From Roseovarius sp. W115 (GTDB lineage: Bacteria > Pseudomonadota > Alphaproteobacteria > Rhodobacterales > Rhodobacteraceae), in contig NZ_CP146606.1 in NCBI RefSeq assembly GCF_032842945.2, positions 2,980,501 to 3,044,500 of the forward strand: DNA of 64,000 nucleotides. Reading direction: 5' to 3'. This document shows, in pieces, positions 44,311 to 53,425 of the stretch (position 1 is its first letter; the number at the start of each line of letters is the position of its first letter). The position numbers and the translations under genes are program-made. Below the pieces are notes generated by a model. It was not told the DNA's origin and did not search any database. It was given only the letters and a program-made list of their open reading frames with translations.

Positions 44311-45255
44311 CTAACGCGCGCGCACTGCCGCGCCAATGAAGTTGCAGATCAGCCTTTCGGCATGAACAAGCGTAGTTTGCCCAACATCCTGAGAGGGTGC
44401 GATTTCCACAATATCCATGCCCACCATGCGGCCTTTGGCAAAGAGTCCGTGAAGCAGTTTGTGCATCTGCACCCAGCTCAGGCCGCCGGGTGCCTGATAC
44501 ATGACACCAGGCATAATCGTTGGGTCAAGACCATCCGCGTCTACGGTGAGGTAGTAGGGCCCACCATTTGGGATGCGGTCCAGCACGGCCTCTATGCCAA
44601 TGTCGTGCATTTCATAGGCGGTAACAATATCCGCCCCATAGGCGCGGGCGACCTCGACCTCTTCTGGCCGCGCGCTTCCGATGCCGCGAATGCCGATTTG
44701 GATGATATCTCCGATCCAGTCCATTTCCGAGGCGCGGCGGATCGGGCTGGAATAGCCCTCACGCTCTCCATTCACATCATCACGCCAGTCGATATGGGCA
44801 TCGACTTGCACCAGTGTGATTTTCTCACCCAGCACGTCAAGCGCACGCAGAACAGGGATGGGGATACCGTGATCACCGCCAATGGATATGAGCGATGCGC
44901 CAGAGGCAAATATCTTGCGCGCTGCGGCCTCGGCGTTGAGGTAATGCGTGTCGGGATTGGACATGTCGGCGACGACGTTCCCGCAATCCACCACCTTGGC
45001 CCCGGTATCGCCCAGAAGGGTGCCTCCGAAATCAAAATTGTAGCTACCCAGCATATAGTCAGGCCGCAACGTCGCCTGCCGGAGCGCATCCGGGGCGCGG
45101 CTTTGATCATTGGCGAGCTCGTCGGGACCATAAGGTTTGCCATATGGGATGCCAAGGATCGCGATATCCGCGTCGAGGGCATCAAGATCATCGACGAAAG
45201 GAAACCCAAGGAACGTATTGGGAACGCTGTCTGGCTTGGTGACGAGCTTGGTCAT
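44311..45255 (-). CDS. speB: Agmatinase/arginase family ureohydrolase
   Basis: A 314-residue manganese-dependent ureohydrolase. The metal-ligand motifs are present in order: GGDHG (about residue 126), VDAHIDWRDD (about 150) and TVDADGLDPTIMPG (about 240). The substrate is agmatine or a related guanidino compound; agmatinase is the closest functional guess, but guanidinobutyrase or proclavaminate-type homologues share these motifs. GGAGGCCCCTT precedes the ATG. The TPR gene and this gene are adjacent on the same strand (32 bp). Confidence 0.88.
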   Translation of the reverse strand: MTKLVTKPDSVPNTFLGFPFVDDLDALDADIAILGIPYGKPYGPDELANDQSRAPDALRQATLRPDYMLGSYNFDFGGTLLGDTGAKVVDCGNVVADMSNPDTHYLNAEAAARKIFASGASLISIGGDHGIPIPVLRALDVLGEKITLVQVDAHIDWRDDVNGEREGYSSPIRRASEMDWIGDIIQIGIRGIGSARPEEVEVARAYGADIVTAYEMHDIGIEAVLDRIPNGGPYYLTVDADGLDPTIMPGVMYQAPGGLSWVQMHKLLHGLFAKGRMVGMDIVEIAPSQDVGQTTLVHAERLICNFIGAAVRAR

Positions 45256-45287
45256 AAGGGGCCTCCGGGGCTGTTTGCCGGTTTAGC

Positions 45288-46574
45288 TTATGCTGCGCTT
45301 TGCAGTGTGGCCAGTGGCGGTGATTTTGCCAGTTCCGGGCGACGCAGAGCAAGAGTGCGTCGCGCTTCTTCGGTTCGGTTGAGACGCATGAGGACATTTA
45401 CGTAGGTGAGTTCCAAAAGATCCCGTTGCGCGCGGCTACCGCCCAGGCGCTCATGCGTGGCCATCACGGGTGTGAGGTGGTCCAACGCGTCAGACCAATT
45501 CTCATGCGCAATAGCCTTGAACGCACGCGCAATCGGCCGCACCAGATCTCCGGCAAAGCCCTTGGCGGTTTCAGCGATATAGGCAAGCCGTTCGCCTTTA
45601 CCGGCCATGGCGTGGCTGAGCGCGGCGTGCAGGTCGGCAAAGCTCTGGCCAGTTTCGGGAAAAAATTGCGCCGCGTAGTCGCTCAAAGCGCTCCAACGTT
45701 CTGGTGCTACAGGTAAGCCAGCCAGATCAGCCCGGTGATAGATCGCTGCTGTGTCTGTTAGCACGTTGATTGGTAAACCTTTGGCCCCACCCGGCGCGAC
45801 GGCGCTGTCCACAACAGACCAGAGCGTCTTTTCATCACCATCTGCCAGCGCCCAAAGTGCTTGATGCCAACTGAGATGGCTGTGCAGAACAGACCGATCA
45901 TCATAGTCCGGCATCCATTTCGCCAGATAAGCCCGGCCCGCAGCAGTTTCGCCTGCCTCGTATTGCGCATGCGCTTTGAAATGCGACCCGTTTGCATTGC
46001 GCGGCTCAATCGCAAGGGATTTCTCCATCAGTGTGATGGACGCATCGGTCTGTCCGGTTTCACACAGTGACAGCGCATGCATCGACATCATCCACCAATC
46101 TTCACCGTAATGCGGCAAGAGCGCGTGGGTGTAAGCCAGAAGGGCGGCTTCGCGGCCCACCTCACCGGAAAACCCGATGAGGCCAAAGACATTGGTGCAC
46201 ATTTGTGCCGCCAGCGCATCGCGGGGATAGCTGCGCACATGCTCTTCGACCATGCGCCGGGTCTCTACCGGTTTGCCCGCAAGCAGCATGTCAAACGCGG
46301 CGATATGGGCCGCCTCACGCGCTGTGACGCCGCTTGTCAGAGACATGGCTGTGCTCACAGAGGTCTTGGCGGCATCCATCTGCGCCGCCATCATCTGTGC
46401 TCGTGCCAGGGCGGCGTGGCCCAAGGCAAATCCAGGGTCAGCTGCAACGGCGTCAGAGAAAGCCTCGACCGCGCCGTAGTTGCCGCTCAGAAAAAGCTGA
46501 ATGCCTGTGTCATAAGCATCGCGCGCGGCATCAGATGTTGTTGTAATGTCGTTGCCGTAGCAATCTTTCCGCAT
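45288..46574 (-). CDS. Tetratricopeptide-repeat protein (TTC38-like)
   Basis: A 428-residue cytoplasmic protein of the TPR38 type. It begins MRKDCYGNDITTTSDAARDAYDTGIQLFL and contains several TPR-like helical hairpins, such as AFSDAVAADPGFALGHAALARAQM, SLAIEPRNANGSHFKAHAQYEAG and RSVLHSHLSWHQALWALADGD. The function of the bacterial family is unknown. The ATG overlaps the response regulator stop codon (ATGA), so it is likely translated with the two-component genes. Confidence 0.86.
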   Translation of the reverse strand: MRKDCYGNDITTTSDAARDAYDTGIQLFLSGNYGAVEAFSDAVAADPGFALGHAALARAQMMAAQMDAAKTSVSTAMSLTSGVTAREAAHIAAFDMLLAGKPVETRRMVEEHVRSYPRDALAAQMCTNVFGLIGFSGEVGREAALLAYTHALLPHYGEDWWMMSMHALSLCETGQTDASITLMEKSLAIEPRNANGSHFKAHAQYEAGETAAGRAYLAKWMPDYDDRSVLHSHLSWHQALWALADGDEKTLWSVVDSAVAPGGAKGLPINVLTDTAAIYHRADLAGLPVAPERWSALSDYAAQFFPETGQSFADLHAALSHAMAGKGERLAYIAETAKGFAGDLVRPIARAFKAIAHENWSDALDHLTPVMATHERLGGSRAQRDLLELTYVNVLMRLNRTEEARRTLALRRPELAKSPPLATLQSAA

Positions 46575-47224
46575 CAGAGAGACACCCCCGTACCCTGCAA
46601 CACGCCATGCTCCAAAGCATAGCGCGTCAGGCCAGCCGTCGAGGAGATACCGAGCTTGCGCTTGATGTTCTTGCGATGTGTTTCCACGGTACGCACCGAA
46701 ATATCGAGTTCCAGAGCGACCTCCTTGTTGGACTTGCCTTGGGCCAATTGCAGCAGGATGGTTTGCTCGCGATTGGTCAATTGTTCTCGGGCATCCGAGC
46801 CATCCGGATTGAGCGACCCTTCCGCCCCGGTGCACAGATACCGCTCACCGCGCATCACCGTGTCGATGGCCTGTTTGATCTCTTCGGTAGGCACATCCTT
46901 GAGCACATACCCCATGGCCCCATGGCTCAGAGCCGATGAGATGTATTCAGGACTGTCATGCATGCTTAGAATGAGGATACGCATATCGGGGCGGCGTTCG
47001 AGCAATATCTCTGTGGTGCTCAGCCCGCCGATACCCGGCATGTTGAGGTCAAGCAGAATGACATCGGGATCCAATCGCTCACTTTGATCAATGATATCCT
47101 GACCGGTCGAGAGGGTCGCGATCACCTTGATATCGTCATAGCTTTCGAGAATGGCCTGAATGCCCTCGGCGACCATGGGATGATCATCAACAATGGCGAT
47201 GCGAATTGGAACAGATGCGGTCAT
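46574..47224 (-). CDS. LuxR/NarL-type response regulator
   Basis: A 216-residue response regulator. The receiver domain is at residues 1-125, with acidic pocket IVDDHPMVAEG and the phosphoacceptor Asp in VILLDLNMPG. The C-terminal LuxR HTH (about 150-210) reads LTNREQTILLQLAQGKSNKEVALELDISVRTVETHRKNI. The start overlaps the kinase stop (ATGA) and its own stop overlaps the TPR gene start. It probably regulates the divergent TRAP operon (dctPQM) in response to the Cache-domain kinase. Confidence 0.95.
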   Translation of the reverse strand: MTASVPIRIAIVDDHPMVAEGIQAILESYDDIKVIATLSTGQDIIDQSERLDPDVILLDLNMPGIGGLSTTEILLERRPDMRILILSMHDSPEYISSALSHGAMGYVLKDVPTEEIKQAIDTVMRGERYLCTGAEGSLNPDGSDAREQLTNREQTILLQLAQGKSNKEVALELDISVRTVETHRKNIKRKLGISSTAGLTRYALEHGVLQGTGVSL

Positions 47225-48648
47225 GCGCTGGCCTTTGTTTCTGGCTCTGTGCCTTCCTGCGGGGGCAATAGGTGTGACAGAGGAACGGTGGCTTCAATAA
47301 CGGTGCCGGTTTTGCTCGACAAAACGCGCAGAGTGCCGTCGAGCTGTTCGATGCGTTCTTGCATATTGCGCAGGCCCAGGCCGCTCGATGGGGTGGCGTT
47401 GGTTTGGGAATGGTCCAGCCCGTGACCATCATCGGCGATGCGCAATGTTGCCCCCTTGGCATGACCGCGCACATCAACGGTGACACGTCCTGCACCGGCA
47501 TGGCGTTCAACATTGGTCAGCGCCTCTTGCGCAACGCGGTAGAGGGCCGTCTTGGCGTCTTTGTCGAGCCGGTTGCGGAAGGGGACAGTTTTGAACTCTG
47601 TCTGAAGTCCGGTGCGTGTGCCGAAATCCTCGACGAGGGATTTAAGGGCCGGGCCAAGCCCCAGATCATCCAGCACACCGGGACGCAGATCACGGCTGAT
47701 GCGGCGGACCTCCTGAATGGCACCGGAGAGATTTTCGATGCCTTTGTCGAGAGTTTCTCCGGCCCGATCATCGCCAGACGCAAAGCGGCGGCGGGCGCTG
47801 TCGAGTGCATAGCGCACGCCAACCAGGATCTGGCTGATCCCGTCGTGCAGCTCGCGTGCGACGCGCCCGCGCTCTTCTTCCTGTGCGTCAAACACCCGTT
47901 GAGTCAGCTTCTTGAGCTTGGCGTCGGCCAAACGGCGTTCACGAATGTTAATGAAGAGGCCCGAGGCAAAGACCACCAGAAGTGCCGCCAGCGTGAGCGC
48001 GCCGATGTAAAGGAATGTCTTGCGAATGCGGGTCTCCACATCGGCCTTGGCGGCATTCACCGTGGCGGTCACATCATCGATGAACACGCCCGTACCGATG
48101 GCCCAGCGCCAGTCCTGCAACCCGATTGTGTAGGTGACCATCTGTGCCTTTTCACCGGTTGAGGGCTTGGTCCACTCATAACTGTGATACCCACCACCTG
48201 AGCGCGCGAGGCGAATGATCTCGTCCGTAATGACGGTGCCAAACGCGTCTTCCAACCCGGTCCAGTTTCGCCCAATCAGTTCAGTGCGACGGGGACTGAC
48301 AAGATTGTTGCCTTCATAATCGTAAACAAAGAAGTACCCGTCCTGACCATAAACCATACCTGCCAGGATTTGCGTCACGGCCAGCTTGGCCTCTTCATCA
48401 TCTGGTGCGGCACGTCCGTAGATATTGATGATGGCAGTGCGCGCAATAGAGAGGTAGTTCTTCAACTCATCCCGTTTGGCGGTAATGAGCTGTTGCTCCA
48501 AGTTGCGGATTTCGCGCTCGGCCAGTTGCCGAGATTGCAGCGTCACCAGAACAGATATCGTCACCGCCGCGATAATCAGCGGCAGCGTGGCTGTCAAAAA
48601 AAGCTTCTGACCATAGTTCAGATGAATGCGAAAACGCTCCAATCCCAT
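47221..48648 (-). CDS. Sensor histidine kinase with Cache domain (NarX/DegS-type)
   Basis: A 475-residue membrane kinase. The N-terminal helix (KLFLTATLPLIIAAVTISVLV) and a second helix near 215 flank a periplasmic single-Cache domain of the SMP_2 type (GYFFVYDYEGNNLVSPRR, WRWAIGTGVFIDDV). The second helix is followed by a HisKA_3 dimerisation domain with the phosphorylated His in RVARELHDGISQILVGV. The HATPase_c domain has AQEALTNVERHA, ADDGHG and GLGLRNMQERIE. Cache domains of this group often bind small carboxylates or amino acids, in keeping with the divergent TRAP transporter. Confidence 0.95.
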   Translation of the reverse strand: MGLERFRIHLNYGQKLFLTATLPLIIAAVTISVLVTLQSRQLAEREIRNLEQQLITAKRDELKNYLSIARTAIINIYGRAAPDDEEAKLAVTQILAGMVYGQDGYFFVYDYEGNNLVSPRRTELIGRNWTGLEDAFGTVITDEIIRLARSGGGYHSYEWTKPSTGEKAQMVTYTIGLQDWRWAIGTGVFIDDVTATVNAAKADVETRIRKTFLYIGALTLAALLVVFASGLFINIRERRLADAKLKKLTQRVFDAQEEERGRVARELHDGISQILVGVRYALDSARRRFASGDDRAGETLDKGIENLSGAIQEVRRISRDLRPGVLDDLGLGPALKSLVEDFGTRTGLQTEFKTVPFRNRLDKDAKTALYRVAQEALTNVERHAGAGRVTVDVRGHAKGATLRIADDGHGLDHSQTNATPSSGLGLRNMQERIEQLDGTLRVLSSKTGTVIEATVPLSHLLPPQEGTEPETKASA

Positions 48649-48872
48649 ACCGAATCGTTAAATCGAATCGGCCGCGTTGCCCAGTAAATTTGCTGAAAAA
48701 CAGGGCAAGAGCGCCTCTGAAAACGTTGAAAACGGGCAGAATGTTGATCGCGCTACGTAGTAGTCGGTATTCCAATCATCCGAATCGCGCGCTAGGGTCC
48801 GCGCACTTGCAACGATCCGCGCCGGGACTTCGACGTCTCTGGCGCATTCATTGACTTGGGAGGACTTACCAT

Positions 48873-49955
48873 ATGGATCGTCGTTCTTTTCTAAAAAATA
48901 CCGCTCTGGGTGGCTCGGCCGCCGCCGCGACATCGCTGGCAGCACCGGCTTACGCTCAGGGCAACCGGACCCTGACCATGGTGACCAGCTGGGGCCGTGG
49001 TCTGGCGGGTGTGTTTGATGCCGCACAAAAATGTGCCGACAACATCAACGCTATGACCGATGGCTCGTTGACCATCGACGTGAAAGCCGCAGGCGAGCTG
49101 GTTGGCGCTTTTGAAGTGTTTGATGCCGTGACCGCCGGTCAGGCCGATATGTACCACGCCGCAGACTACTACTTCGTGAGCCAGCATCCTGGTTTCGCCT
49201 TCTTCACTGGCGTGCCCTTCGGCATGACGGCGACCGAGCTGAACAACTGGTACTACCACGGCAACGGTCAGGCGATGCATGACAAGCTGGGCGAAATCTT
49301 TGGTCTGAAATCCTTCCTGGCGGGTAACACCGGCACACAGGCGGGCGGTTGGTTCGCCAAGGAAATCAAAGGCCCTGAAGACTTCAACGGTCTGAAATTC
49401 CGTATGCCTGGTCTGGGCGGCAAGGCTCTGGGTTACATGGGTGCATCGGTTCAGAACCTGCCCGGCGCAGAAGTGTATCAAGCGCTGGCCTCTGGTGCGA
49501 TTGACGGAACTGAGTGGATCGGCCCATGGGCGGACGAGAAAGCTGGTTTCCAGGAAATCACCAAGTTCTACTACACCGCGGGCTTCCACGAGCCAGCAGC
49601 AGGTCTGTCGCTGGCGACAAACCGCGAAGTGTTCGAGAGCCTGGCACCAGCGCACCAGTCGGCCATCGAGATCGCAGCGGGCCACGCCAACGTGTGGAAC
49701 CTGAGCCAGTTCTTGATGAACAACGGTGCGGCGCTTGAGCGTCTGAAAGCCGGTGGTGTGAATGTTCTGGAATTCCCTGACAGCGTTTGGGATGCCATGG
49801 GCACCGCGTCACAGCAGGTCTATGACGAGTTCATGGGCGATGAGCTTTTTGCGGAAATCTTCAACGATTACCGTGGCTCGATGAAGGCGTCCTCGGGCTG
49901 GCTCACCCAGTCGATCAGCGCCTATCGCAACCAGCGCGACCGCGTTCTGGGCTAA
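48873..49955 (+). CDS. dctP: TRAP transporter substrate-binding protein (TakP-like)
   Basis: A 360-residue periplasmic solute-binding protein. The signal MDRRSFLKNTALGGSAAAA fits the Tat pathway (RRSFLK), with likely cleavage after AYA near residue 28. The DctP fold follows, with the GNTGTQAGGWFAKEI and GTEWIGPWADEKAGF segments, which are shared with the 2-oxoacid-binding protein TakP of Rhodobacter sphaeroides. The likely ligand is a monocarboxylic acid such as a 2-oxoacid, but lactate and related acids are possible. It starts a dctP-dctQ-dctM operon with a strong GGGAGGA. It is divergent from the two-component genes. Confidence 0.94.
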   Translation: MDRRSFLKNTALGGSAAAATSLAAPAYAQGNRTLTMVTSWGRGLAGVFDAAQKCADNINAMTDGSLTIDVKAAGELVGAFEVFDAVTAGQADMYHAADYYFVSQHPGFAFFTGVPFGMTATELNNWYYHGNGQAMHDKLGEIFGLKSFLAGNTGTQAGGWFAKEIKGPEDFNGLKFRMPGLGGKALGYMGASVQNLPGAEVYQALASGAIDGTEWIGPWADEKAGFQEITKFYYTAGFHEPAAGLSLATNREVFESLAPAHQSAIEIAAGHANVWNLSQFLMNNGAALERLKAGGVNVLEFPDSVWDAMGTASQQVYDEFMGDELFAEIFNDYRGSMKASSGWLTQSISAYRNQRDRVLG

Positions 49956-50050
49956 GCCAATCGAAAAAGTACCGGACGGGCCCTTTCCTGGGCCCGTTCA
50001 TCGAGATTAAGATCGAATAACGATCACTCAACAAAAAGGCGTGGGGACAT

Positions 50051-50941
50051 ATGCTGGACGCAATCGTCTGGTTTTTCCAGAATATCGCGCTTGCCTTTTA
50101 TAATTTCGCATATGCGATCACACATCCGGCAAGCTGGCTGAACTGGTCTGACAAAGAAGCGATCATGCGCTTCGTCTATTACGGTGGATCGGTCGAATTT
50201 TTCTTTGTCGTCTTCACGGCGATTTTGGTTATGACCGGTATCGGCTTGTGGCGAAACAGCTTCATGTGGGGCTGTGTGCGCGTCATGGAAGGCTTTGCCA
50301 ACATGGTCGGTCGGCTCTTTGCCTGGGCTGGTCTGATCATGGTGATCCAGCAGATCGTCATCGTCTTTATTCAACGGATTTTTGTACGCCCTGATATTTC
50401 GTTCGGGTTCGGCATTGAACTTGCCTTTGATATCAGCTGGTGGGCCGAAATGCTTAAGCTGCACAACGCTATGGTCGTGGCGCTGTGCTGTACCTACACC
50501 TTTGTGCAGGGTGGGCATGTGCGTGTTGACCTGTTCTATGCAGGGGTAAAATTCCGGACGAAAAAGATCATCGACATGACAGGTAGCATTATCTTCATGT
50601 TGCCCACTGCCGTGCTGGTCTGGATGTATGGCTGGTACTTTATGTGGCGCCACCTCATCACGCCGAAACCGTCGGCCTCTGATACGCTGGACCGCCTGCT
50701 GCTGAAGGCCAAGGCGGTGCGCTGGAACGTGGAAACAATCGGCTTTAGCCCGAACGGCTTCAATGCCTATTTCCTCTTCAAGATTCTCATGGTGGCGTTT
50801 GCCGGCATGGTCTTTATCCACGCCATCGCATTTTTCTATCGCTCTTACCTTGAATGGAAAGAAGGCGAGGAAAGTGAAGGAAAATACCTCGACAAGGACA
50901 GCCTTGGGGAAGGTGAAGAAGCCTATGAGGGGACGCACTGA
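50051..50941 (+). CDS. dctQ: TRAP transporter small permease DctQ, long form
   Basis: A 296-residue small-subunit permease, considerably longer than the usual 160-200 residues. The canonical four helices appear in its middle part: VEFFFVVFTAILVMTGIGLW, FAWAGLIMVIQQIVIVFI, the VVALCCTYTFVQGGHVRVDLFY segment with the typical GGHVRVD, and IIFMLPTAVLVWMYGWYF. The first 50 residues and an insertion before the last helix (about 210-240) are extra. The C terminus is acidic. It follows dctP by 95 bp. The stop codon overlaps an ATG in the palindromic element before dctM. Confidence 0.92.
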   Translation: MLDAIVWFFQNIALAFYNFAYAITHPASWLNWSDKEAIMRFVYYGGSVEFFFVVFTAILVMTGIGLWRNSFMWGCVRVMEGFANMVGRLFAWAGLIMVIQQIVIVFIQRIFVRPDISFGFGIELAFDISWWAEMLKLHNAMVVALCCTYTFVQGGHVRVDLFYAGVKFRTKKIIDMTGSIIFMLPTAVLVWMYGWYFMWRHLITPKPSASDTLDRLLLKAKAVRWNVETIGFSPNGFNAYFLFKILMVAFAGMVFIHAIAFFYRSYLEWKEGEESEGKYLDKDSLGEGEEAYEGTH

Positions 50942-50945
50942 TGGA

Positions 50946-50990
50946 ACGTTTTCAGCAAAAGTGGGAACCGGTTTTGCGGTTCGAAAACGT
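50946..50990. repeat. Palindromic intercistronic element between dctQ and dctM
   Basis: The arms ACGTTTTC (50946-50953) and GAAAACGT (50983-50990) pair perfectly, and inside them GCAAAA (50955-50960) pairs with TTTTGC (50972-50977) around AACCGGTT. The core AGCAAAAGTGGGAACCGGTT resembles an alphaproteobacterial extragenic palindrome that I recall from many intergenic regions. It fills most of the 65-base dctQ-dctM spacer and forms a small in-frame reading frame of 21 codons (50941-51006, MERFQQKWEPVLRFENVTVEA) that ends TAG just before the dctM ATG. Confidence 0.7.
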
Positions 50991-51006
50991 GACGGTGGAG
51001 GCTTAG

Positions 51007-53361
51007 ATGTTGTTTGGACTTGATGGCGTCGAGATCGGCCTGATCATTGTATTTCTATGCCTCTTCGGGGGTATCCTCTCGGGCTTCCCAGTGGCCTTTG
51101 CCATTGGTGGGGCCGGGGTCATCTCCTTTGGCATTATCGCCGCGCTCGACAGTGCCGGATTGCTCATACACCAGGCGATAGACACCGGTTCTGAGGCGTA
51201 TCGCGCGCTTGTTGCGGGTGGGCTAAAAGCCGAGACGATATCCGTCTTTACGCATCCTGATCTGCCGCGAATAGGCACGCCTGTTTTCCCGCAAGGGTGG
51301 GAAACCGCGCTTGATCGCAATGTCAGCTTTGTCGTCAACCGCATGAATGAGCGCGTCTTTGCGGGGCAATCCATCGAAACCCTTCTGGCGGTTTTGATGT
51401 TTGTCCTGATGGGCATCACTCTGGAACGCTCGAAAATCGCCAACGACCTTCTGACCACAATGGCGCGTGTCTTTGGCCCGCTTCCCGGCGGTTTGGCCGT
51501 ATCGGTTGTAGTCGTGGGCGCCTTCCTTGCCGCCTCGACCGGGATCGTGGGGGCGACCGTGGTGACCATGGGCTTGCTGAGCTTGCCGACTATGTTGCGC
51601 AACAACTATAGCCCCGAGATTGCCACAGGCGTGATTGCAGCGTCGGGCACATTGGGGCAGATCATTCCGCCTTCGATTGTGATCGTTCTCCTGGGCACCT
51701 TGGCGGGGGATCTCTATTCCGTTGCACAGGAAAACCGCGCGCAGGAGGCAGGATGTACTGACGCGCTCACCTATCTTGGTGAACCTGCCGTCGTTTCGGT
51801 TGGCACGCTGTTTCAGGCGGCTCTGTTGCCCGGTATTCTTTTGGCCTTGCTCTATGCGCTCTATGCGTTCGGCTATGCGCTGGTGAATCCAAGCCGCGCG
51901 CCTGCGGTGGAAATGGGCAGCACCAATTCCGAGCCGATCACACGCTCGGAAAGCTTCACCTGGTTTTTGGGCGTGCCCACAGCGCTCATTGCAGGTGTGA
52001 TCCTGATGGGACAAATCAACATCGTCGGATCACAAGACCTGACCGTGGACAGCTTTAGTGCACAGGGCCAATCGGCCAGCTTGCGTACAAATGTCAGCCC
52101 CGAGTGTCAGGCTTCGATGATTGAGTTGCACGGCCAGGCTGCGTGGGAAGCGGCGGTTGCTGAACAAGAGGAAATTGATGCGGCTGGTGGCGTTCAGCAG
52201 TCCAAGGAGTTGACCGAGGAAGAGGTCGCCGAGGCGCTGTCGTCCAAGATCGCCAATGCCGCGCCGATCGGGACCGGTGTCGCCATCTTGTTCCTGCTCT
52301 TTGCTCTGGTTCTCGCAGTGGCGCGTGGCATCAAACCGTCTGCCAGCTCCAAACCTTTGTTGGTCGGGGCCGTTGGTGTCGTGCTGGCGTTGCTGGCAGA
52401 CATTTTGATCATTGGCCCTCAGATGTCCTCGGGTGCGTCTTTCCTCGTATTGGCGATCCCAACGGTGCTGGCTCTATACGGATGTGCACATGGGGCAGGG
52501 CGGCTGGCTCAGAATGAGCTTATCCGCGTGGTCTTTCCACCGCTGGTTCTCATTATTGCCGTGCTTGGCTCGATCCTTGGCGGCATCACCAATCCAACAC
52601 CCGCCGCTGCTCTGGGCGCAGGTGGCGCGATCATGCTGGCGGCCTATCGCAAACTGAAAGACGAGGAACGCTCTGGTCGGATCATTCTCTTTGCGACTTT
52701 CGCGATTGTTGTTGCCATTCTGATCGGGGTGAATTTCGATCTGCGCATTAACGTCGCCAACGTCAGTTTTGAAACTTGGGTCGCGTTCTTCTTTGCCAAG
52801 GCGGCGTATCTTTATGCGCTCTTCGGTCTGCTCTTTGCGTGCTGGGTGCTCTTTGCAGGCGGTGTTTTGACCCCGGTGGTGAGAGAAACGGCCAAGGTCA
52901 CGAGTATGGTCTTCACCATCCTCATCGGCTCGCAGCTCTTGAACCTGGTGGTGATTTCCTTTGGCGGTGAACACTACATCCAACAGTTCCTGAAGAGCTT
53001 TGACAACGAGTTCAAGGTCTTCCTGATCGTGATGCTGGTGCTGTTCGTCCTTGGTTTCGTGCTCGACTTTCTGGAGATCATTTACATCGTGATCCCCATC
53101 GTCGGACCAGTCATTTATGGCGGCACGTTTGATCCCAAATGGGTCACGATCATGATTGCAGTGAACCTGCAGACCTCGTTCCTGACACCGCCTTTTGGTT
53201 TTGCGCTCTTCTATTTACGAGGGGTCGCGCCGAAAGAAGTCACGACCGGGCATATCTACCGTGGTGTGGCACCTTTCGTGCTGATCCAGGTGGTGGGTCT
53301 GGCGATCTTGTGGTTCTTCCCGGACATCGTGACGATCCTGCCGGACCTGATCGGGCGGTAA
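51007..53361 (+). CDS. dctM: TRAP transporter large permease DctM, extended
   Basis: A 784-residue membrane protein, about 350 residues longer than a standard DctM (about 430). The DctM signature helices are present: GGILSGFPVAFAIGGAG near residue 18, AFLAASTGIVGATVVTMGLLSLP, SGTLGQIIPPSIVIVLLG, and near the end DFLEIIYIVIPIVGPV with LNLQTSFLTPPFGFALFYLRGV-type sequence. There is an extra 60-residue polar insertion after the first helix, and an insertion of about 250 residues from residue 310 to 560 with an acidic soluble loop and more helices. GGAGG precedes the start ATG. A terminator hairpin follows. Confidence 0.94.
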   Translation: MLFGLDGVEIGLIIVFLCLFGGILSGFPVAFAIGGAGVISFGIIAALDSAGLLIHQAIDTGSEAYRALVAGGLKAETISVFTHPDLPRIGTPVFPQGWETALDRNVSFVVNRMNERVFAGQSIETLLAVLMFVLMGITLERSKIANDLLTTMARVFGPLPGGLAVSVVVVGAFLAASTGIVGATVVTMGLLSLPTMLRNNYSPEIATGVIAASGTLGQIIPPSIVIVLLGTLAGDLYSVAQENRAQEAGCTDALTYLGEPAVVSVGTLFQAALLPGILLALLYALYAFGYALVNPSRAPAVEMGSTNSEPITRSESFTWFLGVPTALIAGVILMGQINIVGSQDLTVDSFSAQGQSASLRTNVSPECQASMIELHGQAAWEAAVAEQEEIDAAGGVQQSKELTEEEVAEALSSKIANAAPIGTGVAILFLLFALVLAVARGIKPSASSKPLLVGAVGVVLALLADILIIGPQMSSGASFLVLAIPTVLALYGCAHGAGRLAQNELIRVVFPPLVLIIAVLGSILGGITNPTPAAALGAGGAIMLAAYRKLKDEERSGRIILFATFAIVVAILIGVNFDLRINVANVSFETWVAFFFAKAAYLYALFGLLFACWVLFAGGVLTPVVRETAKVTSMVFTILIGSQLLNLVVISFGGEHYIQQFLKSFDNEFKVFLIVMLVLFVLGFVLDFLEIIYIVIPIVGPVIYGGTFDPKWVTIMIAVNLQTSFLTPPFGFALFYLRGVAPKEVTTGHIYRGVAPFVLIQVVGLAILWFFPDIVTILPDLIGR

Positions 53362-53379
53362 CACTTGCCAAGAATTGAG

Positions 53380-53405
53380 AAAGGCCGTCCTGAGGGGCGG
53401 CCTTT
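53380..53405 (+). terminator. Terminator of the TRAP operon
   Basis: AAAGGCCG (53380-53387) pairs perfectly with CGGCCTTT (53398-53405), 18 bases after the dctM stop. Symmetrical in sequence, it can also serve the convergent bpt gene. Confidence 0.8.
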
Positions 53406-53425
53406 CCACTTGTGCATGACGCGTT

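Noticed and set aside
44362..45405. A 347-codon open frame on the plus strand
   Set aside because: Antisense to the agmatinase-family gene.
50941..51006. The 21-codon frame between dctQ and dctM as a functional peptide gene
   Set aside because: Its sequence is that of a palindromic element; translation may occur for coupling, but a functional peptide is unlikely.
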